Below the pieces are notes generated by a model. It made no database searches, was not told where the DNA came from, and saw only the letters and a list, made by a program, of their open reading frames with translations. Source: CAYWCV01 sp964629885 (lineage in GTDB: Bacteria; Bacteroidota; Rhodothermia; Balneolales; CAYWCV01). Taken from it: 16,006 nt of DNA. Shown piece by piece: positions 8,158 to 15,525 of the stretch. The position numbers were made by a program, and so were the translations under genes. Positions within the stretch are counted from its first letter, which is position 1; each line of letters begins with the position of its first letter. The stretch is from positions 1-16,006 of the forward strand of contig CAZVRJ010000052.1 in the NCBI GenBank assembly GCA_964629885.1. Reading direction: 5' to 3'.

Positions 8158-9345
8158 ATGGCCAGATTGATGCTATTGATTATTGATGGCTTGGGATGTG
8201 GTGCTCAGGAAGATTCCCACGAGTACGGCGATGCGAATGCAAATACCCTCAAGCATGTAGTCGATACTATAAAGCCTCACCTTCCAAACTTCCGAGCGAT
8301 GGGTTTGGGAAATATCATAGCATTAGATCATCTGAGCCCAACCGAGAATCCGACGGCCGCATTCGGGAAAATGCGTGAGCGTTCGGCCGGCAAGGACTCT
8401 ACTACGGGTCATTGGGAAATGGCCGGAATCATGCTTGAAACGGCATTTCCGACATTTCCTGACGGGTTTCCTGAATCGGTAATCGAAGATCTGAAGCGCA
8501 TTACGGGATGTTCGGGAATGTTGTGCAACAAACCTTATTCAGGCTCTGAAGTCATCCGCGATTTCGGCCTTGAACATATCGCAACCGGCAATCCAATCCT
8601 TTACACTTCAGCCGACAGTGTGCTGCAAATCGCAACACATGTCGATGTAACACCACTCGATACCCTTTACGATTGGTGCTCCCGAATTCGGGCGCACTTC
8701 ACCGACGGCGACTTTGCCGTTGGACGCGTAATCGCCAGGCCGTTTGCCGGAGATGCACCACCTTTTTACCGTCTATCGGATCATCGTCACGACTACTCGC
8801 TGCTTCCACCTGAACCCAATCTGCTCTCAAATTTGCAATTACACGGGGTTAAAACTCAATCTATCGGGAAAGTTGTGGATTTATTTGCTGGTCATGGGTT
8901 CGATCACTACCACAAAACCGAAGGCAATGCCGATGGTTTGGATGCGATCGTCGAATGGTGGAGAACATCGGATCCGGATGAGCACTTATTTCAGTTCGTG
9001 AACTTGATCGACACTGACCAGCTTTACGGCCATCGAAACGACCCCGATGGATACGCCCGCTGCCTAGAGGAAATTGATCAAAGACTGCCTGAGATTTTAG
9101 GATTGATGAAGGAAGGGGATGTTCTCATGATCACCGGCGATCACGGTAACGATCCCACAACACCGGGCACCGATCATACTCGCGAGTTTGTTCCTCTATT
9201 GGTATATCCATCTTTTGCTGCAACAAATATTGATTTGGGAACTCTTGATGGATTTGGGGAGTTGGCGAACGCCAGCCTAGCTTTCTTTGGTTTTGTAAGT
9301 ACATCAGAGAGCATTCTGAGCTCACGACAGAACCGAAGAGACTAA
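8158..9345 (+). CDS. deoB: Phosphopentomutase DeoB
   Basis: Interconverts ribose-1-phosphate and ribose-5-phosphate (and the deoxy forms), feeding nucleoside sugars into central metabolism. 395 residues, the usual length, of the alkaline phosphatase superfamily. Visible residues match the Bacillus enzyme: metal ligands D10 (LLIIDGLG), D287 and H292 (in DTDQLYGHRND), D328-H329 (ITGDHGND) and H340 (GTDHTRE); the phosphorylated Thr is probably T83 in GKDSTTGHWEMAG; and NKPYSGSEV matches the substrate loop. The cap domain occupies roughly residues 100-225. The ribosome site AAGGGGA (8144-8150) lies 7 bases before the ATG and inside the end of the previous gene, so it is probably co-transcribed with pepF. 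The last 20 or so residues are divergent and Ser/Arg-rich. Confidence 0.93.
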   Translation: MARLMLLIIDGLGCGAQEDSHEYGDANANTLKHVVDTIKPHLPNFRAMGLGNIIALDHLSPTENPTAAFGKMRERSAGKDSTTGHWEMAGIMLETAFPTFPDGFPESVIEDLKRITGCSGMLCNKPYSGSEVIRDFGLEHIATGNPILYTSADSVLQIATHVDVTPLDTLYDWCSRIRAHFTDGDFAVGRVIARPFAGDAPPFYRLSDHRHDYSLLPPEPNLLSNLQLHGVKTQSIGKVVDLFAGHGFDHYHKTEGNADGLDAIVEWWRTSDPDEHLFQFVNLIDTDQLYGHRNDPDGYARCLEEIDQRLPEILGLMKEGDVLMITGDHGNDPTTPGTDHTREFVPLLVYPSFAATNIDLGTLDGFGELANASLAFFGFVSTSESILSSRQNRRD

Positions 9346-9431
9346 GTCGGCTTTATTCTGGCGCTAAAATTTCGTACTTTAGCCCTTTGTAATATTTTCG
9401 TGAAATCCGTTCATCCTCAGAACAAGGTATT
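9346..9431 (+). promoter_or_regulatory. Leader/promoter region of the sigma factor gene
   Basis: An 86-base AT-rich gap. It holds a short dyad, gctaaa (9363-9368) and tttagc (9378-9383), with a 9-base loop. There is no following T-run, so a terminator for deoB is not clear and read-through into the sigma gene is possible. Candidate -10 elements are TACTTT (9375-9380) and TAATAT (9390-9395); I could not choose between them. AAGG (9424-9427) precedes the GTG start. Confidence 0.3.
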
Positions 9432-10313
9432 GTGGCTAAGAAGAAGAAAGAACCCAAAAATATAACGAGCAGCGGCATCTCGACCCGAGAGTCGCAGTCG
9501 CTCGACCGTTACCTACAGGAGATCGGCAAAGTAAGCCTTATCACACCCGACGAGGAAGTAGATCTCGCCCGTAAGATTCAAGCTGGTGACCAGAAAGCTT
9601 TGGAAAAGCTAACGAAAGCGAACTTGCGTTTCGTGGTTTCGGTTGCAAAGCAGTACCAAAACCAAGGTCTTTCCTTAAGCGACTTGATCAACGAAGGCAA
9701 CCTCGGTTTGATCAAGGCCGCCAAGCGCTTCGATGAAACTCGTGGTTTCAAGTTTATATCATACGCAGTTTGGTGGATTCGTCAATCCATTCTTCAAGCA
9801 CTTGCCGAGCAAAGCCGGATCGTCCGCCTGCCATTAAACAGAGTAGGTGCCCTTAACAAGATTAGCAAGGAGCTCTCTAAGCTCGAGCAGGAGTACGAGC
9901 GCGTTCCATCTGCTGCCGAGCTTGCCGAAAGCCTCGACATGTCGATCAGCGAAGTGGCCGAGACTCTCAAGATATCTGGTCGTCACCTTTCTGTCGATGC
10001 CCCGTTCGCACAAGGCGAAGATAACCGCCTCCTCGACGTCCTCGAAAACGAGGAGACACCGAATCCTGATACCGAATTGATGGGCGAGTCGCTCAAGGTC
10101 GAAATCGAGCGCGCCCTCTCGAAACTCACCAAGCGTGAAGCAGAAGTCATCCGTCTTTATTTCGGCATCGGCCGCGAGCACTCACTTACACTTGAGGAGA
10201 TCGGCGAGCGTTTCGACCTTACCCGCGAACGCGTGCGTCAAATCAAGGAGAAGGCGCTTCGTAAGCTGCGTCATCACAACCGAAGCATGGCATTGCGCTC
10301 ATACTTAGGATAA
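9432..10313 (+). CDS. rpoD: RNA polymerase primary sigma factor RpoD/SigA (short form)
   Basis: A 293-residue sigma-70 family factor that directs RNA polymerase to housekeeping promoters. Region 1.2 (SQSLDRYLQEIGKVSLITP, about 22-40), region 2 (DLINEGNLGLIKAAKRF through YAVWWIRQSI, the -10 reading and melting segment), region 3 (about 138-200), and region 4.2 (LTLEEIGERFDLTRERVRQ with KALRKL, the -35-binding helix-turn-helix) are all present. Region 1.1 and the long non-conserved insert of E. coli RpoD are missing, the usual form of the primary sigma in Bacteroidota and Chlorobiota. The start is GTG at 9432, giving a Lys-rich MAKKKKEPK N-terminus. A strong terminator follows, so it ends a transcription unit. 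An alternative is another group 1/2 sigma paralogue of the same lineage. Confidence 0.92.
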   Translation: MAKKKKEPKNITSSGISTRESQSLDRYLQEIGKVSLITPDEEVDLARKIQAGDQKALEKLTKANLRFVVSVAKQYQNQGLSLSDLINEGNLGLIKAAKRFDETRGFKFISYAVWWIRQSILQALAEQSRIVRLPLNRVGALNKISKELSKLEQEYERVPSAAELAESLDMSISEVAETLKISGRHLSVDAPFAQGEDNRLLDVLENEETPNPDTELMGESLKVEIERALSKLTKREAEVIRLYFGIGREHSLTLEEIGERFDLTRERVRQIKEKALRKLRHHNRSMALRSYLG

Positions 10314-10318
10314 CATTT

Positions 10319-10350
10319 AAAGCCCCGCCTATCCGCGGGGCTTTTTTTTT
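10319..10350 (+). terminator. Rho-independent terminator after rpoD
   Basis: A perfect GC-rich stem, agccccgc (10321-10328) with gcggggct (10335-10342), extended by two A-T pairs, has a 6-base loop and is followed by an unbroken T-run to 10350. It isolates rpoD from the kinase gene downstream. Confidence 0.95.
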
Positions 10351-10392
10351 GCCATCGGGCGAGATGCCTATAACAAGTACATTTCGATGTCG

Positions 10393-10398
10393 TATAAT
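10393..10398 (+). promoter_or_regulatory. TATAAT -10 element directly before the kinase ATG
   Basis: A perfect TATAAT hexamer ends 5 bases before the ATG at 10404. Transcription normally starts about 7 bases past the hexamer, which places the 5' end at or beside the ATG and predicts a leaderless message. No convincing -35 box is seen at the usual distance (about 10370-10375 reads ATAACA). The GGG next to the ATG is too close to act as a ribosome site. Confidence 0.5.
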
Positions 10399-10403
10399 TA
10401 GGG

Positions 10404-13274
10404 ATGTCTCGTTTTACAATTGCACTTGCATTCTTAATTTCGTGTCTGGCAACAGAATCGCTGGCGCAACAACCCCAGCAGTTCCGTAATTACAGCGCTG
10501 AGAACGGATTGAGCCAATCTGTTGTCTTGTCGATTGCACAAGACAATATGGGTTACCTCTGGGTTGCTACCGAGGTTGGACTGAACAGATTTGACGGATT
10601 CAGGTTCACCCCCTTTTATCGCGAAAATGGCCTTCCAAGCAATCGGGCCAATGTTTTGAAAAAGGACCGCGACGGAGTGCTTTGGGTTGGAACCGACATG
10701 GGGCTTGCCCGTTGGAATGGCCGCTTCTTCGAGACACCTATCGTTGCCGACACCCTTGCTGGTTTGTCGGTCATATCCATATATCATGATTCGCAAAACC
10801 GGCTTTGGATAGGCACTGACGGTTCAGGTGTTTGGCTAATTGATGGGAACACCATTAAGGCCTATAAAACTACCAATGGGATTGCTGGTAACCGTGTTCG
10901 AGATATCGAAGAAGGTACCGACGGCACCATCTGGATAGGCACCCGCGAAGGCCTTTCGGCAATTTTGGGCAATGGAACCATCCGCAACTGGACCATGAGA
11001 CAAGGGCTGCCCGACGACAGAATCAGGTCGCTAACATTCGACACAGCAGGCAATCTGTGGATCGGCACACGCACAGGATTTGCTCTATTCCGAAATAATA
11101 GCATCGTCAAATCCTACTCGACATCCGACGGGCTCGTAAACAACATGGTCAAAGATATTGTCTTCGACCTGTTTGGCCGCGCATGGCTAGTAACGGAAGA
11201 AGGTTTCAGTATTTATGACAAGGGAACCTTTTCTAATTACGGACTGGAAGACGGTTTTGGAAGCAGCATTTTCAACACTGCCTATCAAGACGACGAGGGC
11301 AACATCTGGATAGGCACCTTTGGTGCCGGGATTTTCAGATACTTAGGCGACCGATTCGAGACACTGAGGGCGCCCAATCCATTACCCGACAATATGGTTA
11401 CCGCAGTCAGAAAAACGGGTAACAGGCTATGGGTGTCGACATATGGTGGTGGAGTTACTGAAATTTGGGATGGTGGCTCTCGAGTATGGAATAGTAGATC
11501 AGGCCTCATCGACGAAAGGGTATTCGATCTTCACATCGAACCCAATGGCGATGTTTGGGTGGCCACTCGGAACGGAATTAACATCATATCGAACGGCAGC
11601 GTGCGCGAGCTCTCTGTAGGTACCGGACTCCCATTCAGAATCATCCGTACTATCACCGCCGATCCTGACGGAAGCCTTTGGTTTGGTACCGATGGTGGCG
11701 GTCTTATTCACCTAAGAAATGGTCAATATGAAAACATCACCACCACAGAGGGATTAATTCATAATACGGTTCGTGCCGTCAAGTTCGACAAAAACGGAGG
11801 GATGTGGATTGGTACATATGGCGGCTTGGGTTATTTCAAGGATGGACGACACACGCACTACACCACATCTGATGGGTTGACTAATAATATCGTACTCGAT
11901 GTGCTCGTCGACGACGACGGCAGCGTCTGGGCCGCCACATTCGACGGACTCAGCCATCTCAAAGATGGCATCTTTACAAATTACACGACGCTCGACGGGC
12001 TTCCGGCCGATGTGATATACCTAGTCCATAAAGACGATTATGATAATTATTGGTTGGGAACAACCAGGGGCTTGGTGCGTTTTCGGAGTGACCATACCGA
12101 CGGGATGCAGCGTCCGATCTTCAAGCGATACACAACCGATTACGGCCTCGCTGCCGACGAACTGAACCGAGGGGCAGTGTTCGGTGCGGGCGATACACTT
12201 TGGTTTGGAACCGTAGGTGGACTGTCTATCTACTACCGGGATCGTGATCCAGAAATTACTCATCGTCCACCGGTTTACATCGAGCAGGTACGGGTATTTG
12301 ATCAAACAATAACCGATTTCCGCGATCTGGATCTAAGCTTCAGAGACAATAGTTTGTGGTTTGATTACACTGCCTTAAGCTACTCGGCTCCGGAAAAAAT
12401 TACCTATGAGTATCGGCTTCGACCTATTGACACCGAGTGGATACCCACAGACCTTCGATCGGCACGATATGCTGGACTTGCTGCCGGAGACTACATATTT
12501 GAAGTGCGTGCGCGCAATAATGATGGCAACTGGAGCGAGCAACCGGCAAAATTGGCGTTCACCATTCGACCACCATTTTATTCTACGTGGTGGTTTAGAC
12601 TCATCTTATTGGCAGCATTTTTAGGTGCGGTTGCATTCGTCTACAACTACTATAAGGTGAACAAACAGGTCGACTTGGAACGCATGAGAGTACGTATCGC
12701 CAGTGACCTCCACGACGATGTTGGGGCATCGCTTACCGAAATCGCGCTTCAGACCGACTTCCTTCAGGCATACCCGATTCCTGATAACATCAAAGCACCA
12801 TTAAAACAAATTGGTGAAACCAGCCGGCGCATAGTTACTACTATGGATGACATCGTCTGGTCGATTGATGCAAGAAACGATACTGTTGGCGACCTGACCG
12901 ACCGGATGCAGGACTATGCAAGAAATACATTGACACCAAAAGGAATAACCTTTGAGTTTGTATTCGAAAACCTCGAAACCTCGCACACAATGCCGGTTGA
13001 GGTCCGCCAAAATGTCTATCTTATTTTTAAGGAAATGATCAACAATGCCGCCAAGCATTCAAAGGCGACTCACATCGACGTGCGATTGTCTAAGCATAAT
13101 ATTAGTTCGTCCTTGTACATAAAGGACAATGGAGTTGGCTTGGCCAACCAACAACGCAAGACGGGTCATGGCCTGAAGAATCTCAAGCTTCGTTCCGATC
13201 GCATTCACGCGCAAATTGAGTTCATCGATCGAGACGGATTTGGCATCGAAGTTACCGGTAAACACATTTTTTAA
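10404..13274 (+). CDS. Propeller-type sensor histidine kinase (reg_prop/Y_Y_Y/HisKA_3/HATPase)
   Basis: 956 residues. A signal peptide (1-22, ending SLAQ) exports the sensor to the periplasm. By eye I count fourteen repeats of the D-x-x-G-x-LW-x-GT-x-x-GL type between about residues 48 and 610, enough for two seven-bladed propellers. A Y_Y_Y beta-sandwich follows (about 622-722; YEYRLRPIDTEW), then one membrane helix (about 731-751). The dimerisation domain carries DLHDDVG with phospho-acceptor H770, of the HisKA_3/NarX-DesK class. The ATPase domain shows the N box at N881 (NNAAKHSKA), DNGVGL, and GHGLKNLKLRSD. There is no receiver or DNA-binding domain, unlike the hybrid kinases that share this sensor in Bacteroides. 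An in-frame TAA at 10395-10397 and the signal peptide fix the start. Partner: the response regulator 11 bp downstream. The ligand is unknown. Confidence 0.9.
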   Translation: MSRFTIALAFLISCLATESLAQQPQQFRNYSAENGLSQSVVLSIAQDNMGYLWVATEVGLNRFDGFRFTPFYRENGLPSNRANVLKKDRDGVLWVGTDMGLARWNGRFFETPIVADTLAGLSVISIYHDSQNRLWIGTDGSGVWLIDGNTIKAYKTTNGIAGNRVRDIEEGTDGTIWIGTREGLSAILGNGTIRNWTMRQGLPDDRIRSLTFDTAGNLWIGTRTGFALFRNNSIVKSYSTSDGLVNNMVKDIVFDLFGRAWLVTEEGFSIYDKGTFSNYGLEDGFGSSIFNTAYQDDEGNIWIGTFGAGIFRYLGDRFETLRAPNPLPDNMVTAVRKTGNRLWVSTYGGGVTEIWDGGSRVWNSRSGLIDERVFDLHIEPNGDVWVATRNGINIISNGSVRELSVGTGLPFRIIRTITADPDGSLWFGTDGGGLIHLRNGQYENITTTEGLIHNTVRAVKFDKNGGMWIGTYGGLGYFKDGRHTHYTTSDGLTNNIVLDVLVDDDGSVWAATFDGLSHLKDGIFTNYTTLDGLPADVIYLVHKDDYDNYWLGTTRGLVRFRSDHTDGMQRPIFKRYTTDYGLAADELNRGAVFGAGDTLWFGTVGGLSIYYRDRDPEITHRPPVYIEQVRVFDQTITDFRDLDLSFRDNSLWFDYTALSYSAPEKITYEYRLRPIDTEWIPTDLRSARYAGLAAGDYIFEVRARNNDGNWSEQPAKLAFTIRPPFYSTWWFRLILLAAFLGAVAFVYNYYKVNKQVDLERMRVRIASDLHDDVGASLTEIALQTDFLQAYPIPDNIKAPLKQIGETSRRIVTTMDDIVWSIDARNDTVGDLTDRMQDYARNTLTPKGITFEFVFENLETSHTMPVEVRQNVYLIFKEMINNAAKHSKATHIDVRLSKHNISSSLYIKDNGVGLANQQRKTGHGLKNLKLRSDRIHAQIEFIDRDGFGIEVTGKHIF

Positions 13275-13285
13275 GGGAGTCGATC

Positions 13286-13939
13286 ATGTCTGAACAAGCC
13301 AAACCACACGAACTAGCTATCGTCGAAGATAAAGTGGCGATTCGGGAGATGTACCGGTCGTTCCTAGACATGCAAGAGGGGTTTCGGTGCCAAATGGCCT
13401 ACGATACGGTCGAAGAACTCCTCGATGAGATAAGGAGAGGGTCACGCCCCGAGGTCATTCTGATGGATATCGACTTGCCTGGAATGTCAGGTATTGACGG
13501 CATGAAGCTCATCAAACGCCAGTATCCGGAGATGGAGATCATAATGCTCACGGTATACCACGACTCCCACAAAATTTTCGACTCGCTTTGCGCTGGTGCC
13601 TCTGGTTATTTGCTTAAGCATTCGACACCCGATGAACTAAAAGAGGCTATCGAAATGCTGCTCAATGGCGGTGCTCCTATGTCGCCACAGATCGCCAGAA
13701 AGGTAATTACTCATTTCAGCCAGCCGGCAAAGCCAGATCCAAACCCAGAGCACAACCTTACATCGCGTGAGCTCGAAATCATCCAAGGATTGGTCGATGG
13801 CCTGAGTTACAAGCTCATTGCCGACCGGATGGACATCAGTATCGACACGGTACGTGCCCACATACGAAATATATACAAGAAGCTACACGTTAACAGCAAG
13901 GCAGAAGTAATCGCCAAATCACTCCGTGGAGAAATCTGA
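13286..13939 (+). CDS. NarL/FixJ-family response regulator
   Basis: 217 residues. The receiver domain (about 8-125) has the acidic pair E14-D15, phospho-acceptor D61 (in ILMDIDLPGMSG), T89 and K111 (GYLLKHS). The LuxR-type DNA-binding helix-turn-helix spans about 157-213 (LTSRELEIIQGL through DTVRAHIRNIYKKL). Once phosphorylated by its kinase it should bind DNA as a dimer. Its ribosome site AAGGGAG (13273-13279) overlaps the kinase stop codon, so the two are one operon. It pairs logically with the HisKA_3 kinase upstream, since this kinase class usually works with NarL-type regulators. Its targets are not shown by the sequence. Confidence 0.93.
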   Translation: MSEQAKPHELAIVEDKVAIREMYRSFLDMQEGFRCQMAYDTVEELLDEIRRGSRPEVILMDIDLPGMSGIDGMKLIKRQYPEMEIIMLTVYHDSHKIFDSLCAGASGYLLKHSTPDELKEAIEMLLNGGAPMSPQIARKVITHFSQPAKPDPNPEHNLTSRELEIIQGLVDGLSYKLIADRMDISIDTVRAHIRNIYKKLHVNSKAEVIAKSLRGEI

Positions 13940-13960
13940 GCATGTTAGCATTATCATGCT
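13939..13960 (+). terminator. Weak hairpin at the end of the response regulator gene
   Basis: A perfect 6-bp dyad, agcatg (13939-13944) and catgct (13955-13960), has a 10-base loop and begins at the last base of the TGA stop. Only attgttt follows rather than a full T-run, so termination would be weak. It could instead be an operator for the lipoprotein gene. Confidence 0.25.
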
Positions 13961-13961
13961 A

Positions 13962-14035
13962 TTGTTTAAGCGAACCCTTTTCTGTTATCATACGTTTAAA
14001 GATGTAGAAGTACAATCTAAGTCAAAACGAAGGAG
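13962..14035 (+). promoter_or_regulatory. Putative promoter and ribosome site of the lipoprotein gene
   Basis: Two weak options are seen: TTGTTT (13962-13967), 18 bases, TATCAT (13986-13991); or a -10-like TACAAT at 14011-14016 with no clear -35. A strong Shine-Dalgarno AAGGAG (14030-14035) sits 6 bases before the ATG. The same TACAATC heptamer occurs 27 bases before the next gene (15499-15505). Confidence 0.35.
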
Positions 14036-14041
14036 TCAGCC

Positions 14042-15445
14042 ATGAAACGTATTACTTTACTTCCTCTACTCACCGCGATGAGTTTGATGGTTACAGGGTG
14101 CTATACGCAGCTGCAGACCTTCGAACCCGTACACCGTGGTTATGACGATAGTGGCGAGGAATATGTTGAGCGCACCACAGGTGGAGAGCGCTATTATAGT
14201 GATTATGAAACTCCAGCCTACGATAACGAAGATTATGTTGCTGGTTACTATGAGGGATTCCATGAGGGTTCGCTCTATTATCGCGACCTTTCGTATCGTC
14301 CAAGTTGGACAAGCTACGGTGTAAGCCATTGGAACAGCTACTATCCATCATATCACTTCCCATCATCTTATTACGGCCCATCTTGGTCGGTCGGCATCAG
14401 CTGGCATCGACCAAACTGGAGCTTCGGCTTCCATACGGGTTACTATTTTGATTACTGGTCATATTACCCATACAACTACGGATGGGGTATGGGATACAAC
14501 CCATGGTTTAACGATTGGTACTATCGTCCAGGTTGGTACAACAGGCCATACACAAATATCGTGTACGTCGACTTAGATCGCGATTATCGCACGGGACGTC
14601 GCAGTTCAGGTGTTGACCGTAGCTACGGCGACACTCGCGATGGACGTCGCTACGACGGAATTGGATCAGGTGTGACTGGCGCAGCAGCAGCTCCTGGTGC
14701 TGTACGATCAGCCACAGGCAGTGCCGGCCAAAGCCGCAGTTCTGGCACTGTGGGCCGCACAACGGGTACAACCCGCTCGACTGGCAGCTCAACCGGAACA
14801 GTACGTTCATCCTCACCTACTCGCTCGACAGGTAGCTCTACTGGTACAGTCCGCTCATCGGGTTCAACTAGGTCTACAGGCAGTTCTTCGGGCAGCAGCG
14901 GAACGGTACGGTCATCAGGCTCATCAAGTTCAGGCTCGTCTAGCTCTGGTACCTCAAGTGGAACCGTAAGATCATCGGGCTCGAGCAGCGGATCTTCGAG
15001 CAGCGGCACGGTTCGTTCTTCGGGTTCAACCAGATCTTCAGGCAGTTCATCGTCCGGATCGGTTCGCTCTTCCAGCTCAGATACACGTAGCAACAGCAAC
15101 AGCGCTGTCCGCTCATCGGAGCAGTCGAGTGTGCGAGAGGCAACCAAAACCACTCGCCCATCTAGCTCAAACCGTGTGGCTCCGATTGTTAGGTCGGTAG
15201 TTAGAGCTGCTGCATCTGAGGCCGCATCGTCGGTACGTTCAAGCGCTGGCTCATCGAATCGAAGCAGCGGATCTACTGTCAGAAGCGGATCATCATCATC
15301 TACAAAAAGCAGCGGATCTACTGTCAGAAGCGGATCATCATCATCTACAAAAAGCAGTGGGTCAACCGTTAGAAGCGGTTCATCATCCTCATCAAGAAGC
15401 TCCGGCACCACCACGCGGTCTTCGGGATCTCGCAGAAGCAACTGA
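14042..15445 (+). CDS. Repeat-rich surface/periplasmic lipoprotein, function unknown
   Basis: 467 residues. The N-terminus MKRITLLPLLTAMSLMVTGC is a lipoprotein signal with the lipobox ending at C20, so the mature protein should be lipid-anchored. Residues 25-180 are extremely rich in Tyr, Trp, Ser, Pro and Gly, with acidic residues at the start (a YDDSGEEY stretch) and a WNSYYPSYHFPSSYYG-like core. Residues 190-467 are almost wholly Ser, Gly, Thr, Arg and Val, with 16-residue and 15-residue tandem units, and probably disordered and positively charged. No known enzyme or binding domain is seen. The make-up suggests a surface-exposed or wall-binding stalk, but that is inference. The strong ribosome site AAGGAG fixes the start. 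It may form a cluster with the two-component pair just upstream. Confidence 0.8.
   Translation: MKRITLLPLLTAMSLMVTGCYTQLQTFEPVHRGYDDSGEEYVERTTGGERYYSDYETPAYDNEDYVAGYYEGFHEGSLYYRDLSYRPSWTSYGVSHWNSYYPSYHFPSSYYGPSWSVGISWHRPNWSFGFHTGYYFDYWSYYPYNYGWGMGYNPWFNDWYYRPGWYNRPYTNIVYVDLDRDYRTGRRSSGVDRSYGDTRDGRRYDGIGSGVTGAAAAPGAVRSATGSAGQSRSSGTVGRTTGTTRSTGSSTGTVRSSSPTRSTGSSTGTVRSSGSTRSTGSSSGSSGTVRSSGSSSSGSSSSGTSSGTVRSSGSSSGSSSSGTVRSSGSTRSSGSSSSGSVRSSSSDTRSNSNSAVRSSEQSSVREATKTTRPSSSNRVAPIVRSVVRAAASEAASSVRSSAGSSNRSSGSTVRSGSSSSTKSSGSTVRSGSSSSTKSSGSTVRSGSSSSSRSSGTTTRSSGSRRSN
14774..14869 (+). repeat. Two 48-bp tandem units in the lipoprotein gene
   Basis: Units 14774-14821 and 14822-14869 encode RSTGSSTGTVRSSSPT and RSTGSSTGTVRSSGST. 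A third unit begins at 14870 and decays into looser SSG/TVRSS runs up to about 15080. The protein repeat is better kept than the bases, which differ mostly at third codon positions, so this expansion is older than the 45-bp one further on. Confidence 0.85.
15263..15442 (+). repeat. Four 45-bp tandem units at the lipoprotein C-terminus
   Basis: Units start at 15263, 15308, 15353 and 15398. The first two are identical in all 45 bases (protein SSGSTVRSGSSSSTK). The third encodes SSGSTVRSGSSSSSR with several silent changes. The fourth is degenerate (SSGTTTRSSGSRRSN) and runs to the stop. Unit length keeps the reading frame, so copy number can change without breaking the gene. Confidence 0.95.
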
Positions 15446-15498
15446 GATCGTGCCTCTACGGTCAGATTCTAGTATCTTTCCGTTCTGATTTACCACTA

Positions 15499-15504
15499 TA
15501 CAAT
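15499..15504 (+). promoter_or_regulatory. Possible -10 element of the barrel-protein gene
   Basis: TACAAT within TATACAATC lies 21 bases before the ATG at 15526, a sensible distance for a short leader. No good -35 box is visible. TTGACA at 15517-15522 is too close to the start codon to serve this gene. No Shine-Dalgarno sequence is seen. Confidence 0.3.
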
Positions 15505-15525
15505 CAACAAGCCTGTTTGACAATT

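Noticed and set aside
9363..9383. Dyad gctaaa/tttagc taken as a terminator for deoB
   Set aside because: Only 6 AT-rich pairs and no T-run after it; too weak to call.
9834..10181. A 115-codon minus-strand frame inside the sigma factor gene
   Set aside because: Antisense shadow of rpoD; no independent signals.
14650..15441. A 263-codon open frame on the minus strand, rich in Asp, Glu, Leu and Val
   Set aside because: It is the mirror of the Ser/Gly/Arg repeat region; the low-complexity codons simply lack stops on the other strand. It has no family likeness, and the plus-strand gene has a lipoprotein signal and a strong ribosome site.
15517..15522. Perfect TTGACA -35 box before the barrel gene
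   Set aside because: It lies only 3 bases before the ATG, so any start from it would fall inside the gene; most likely chance.
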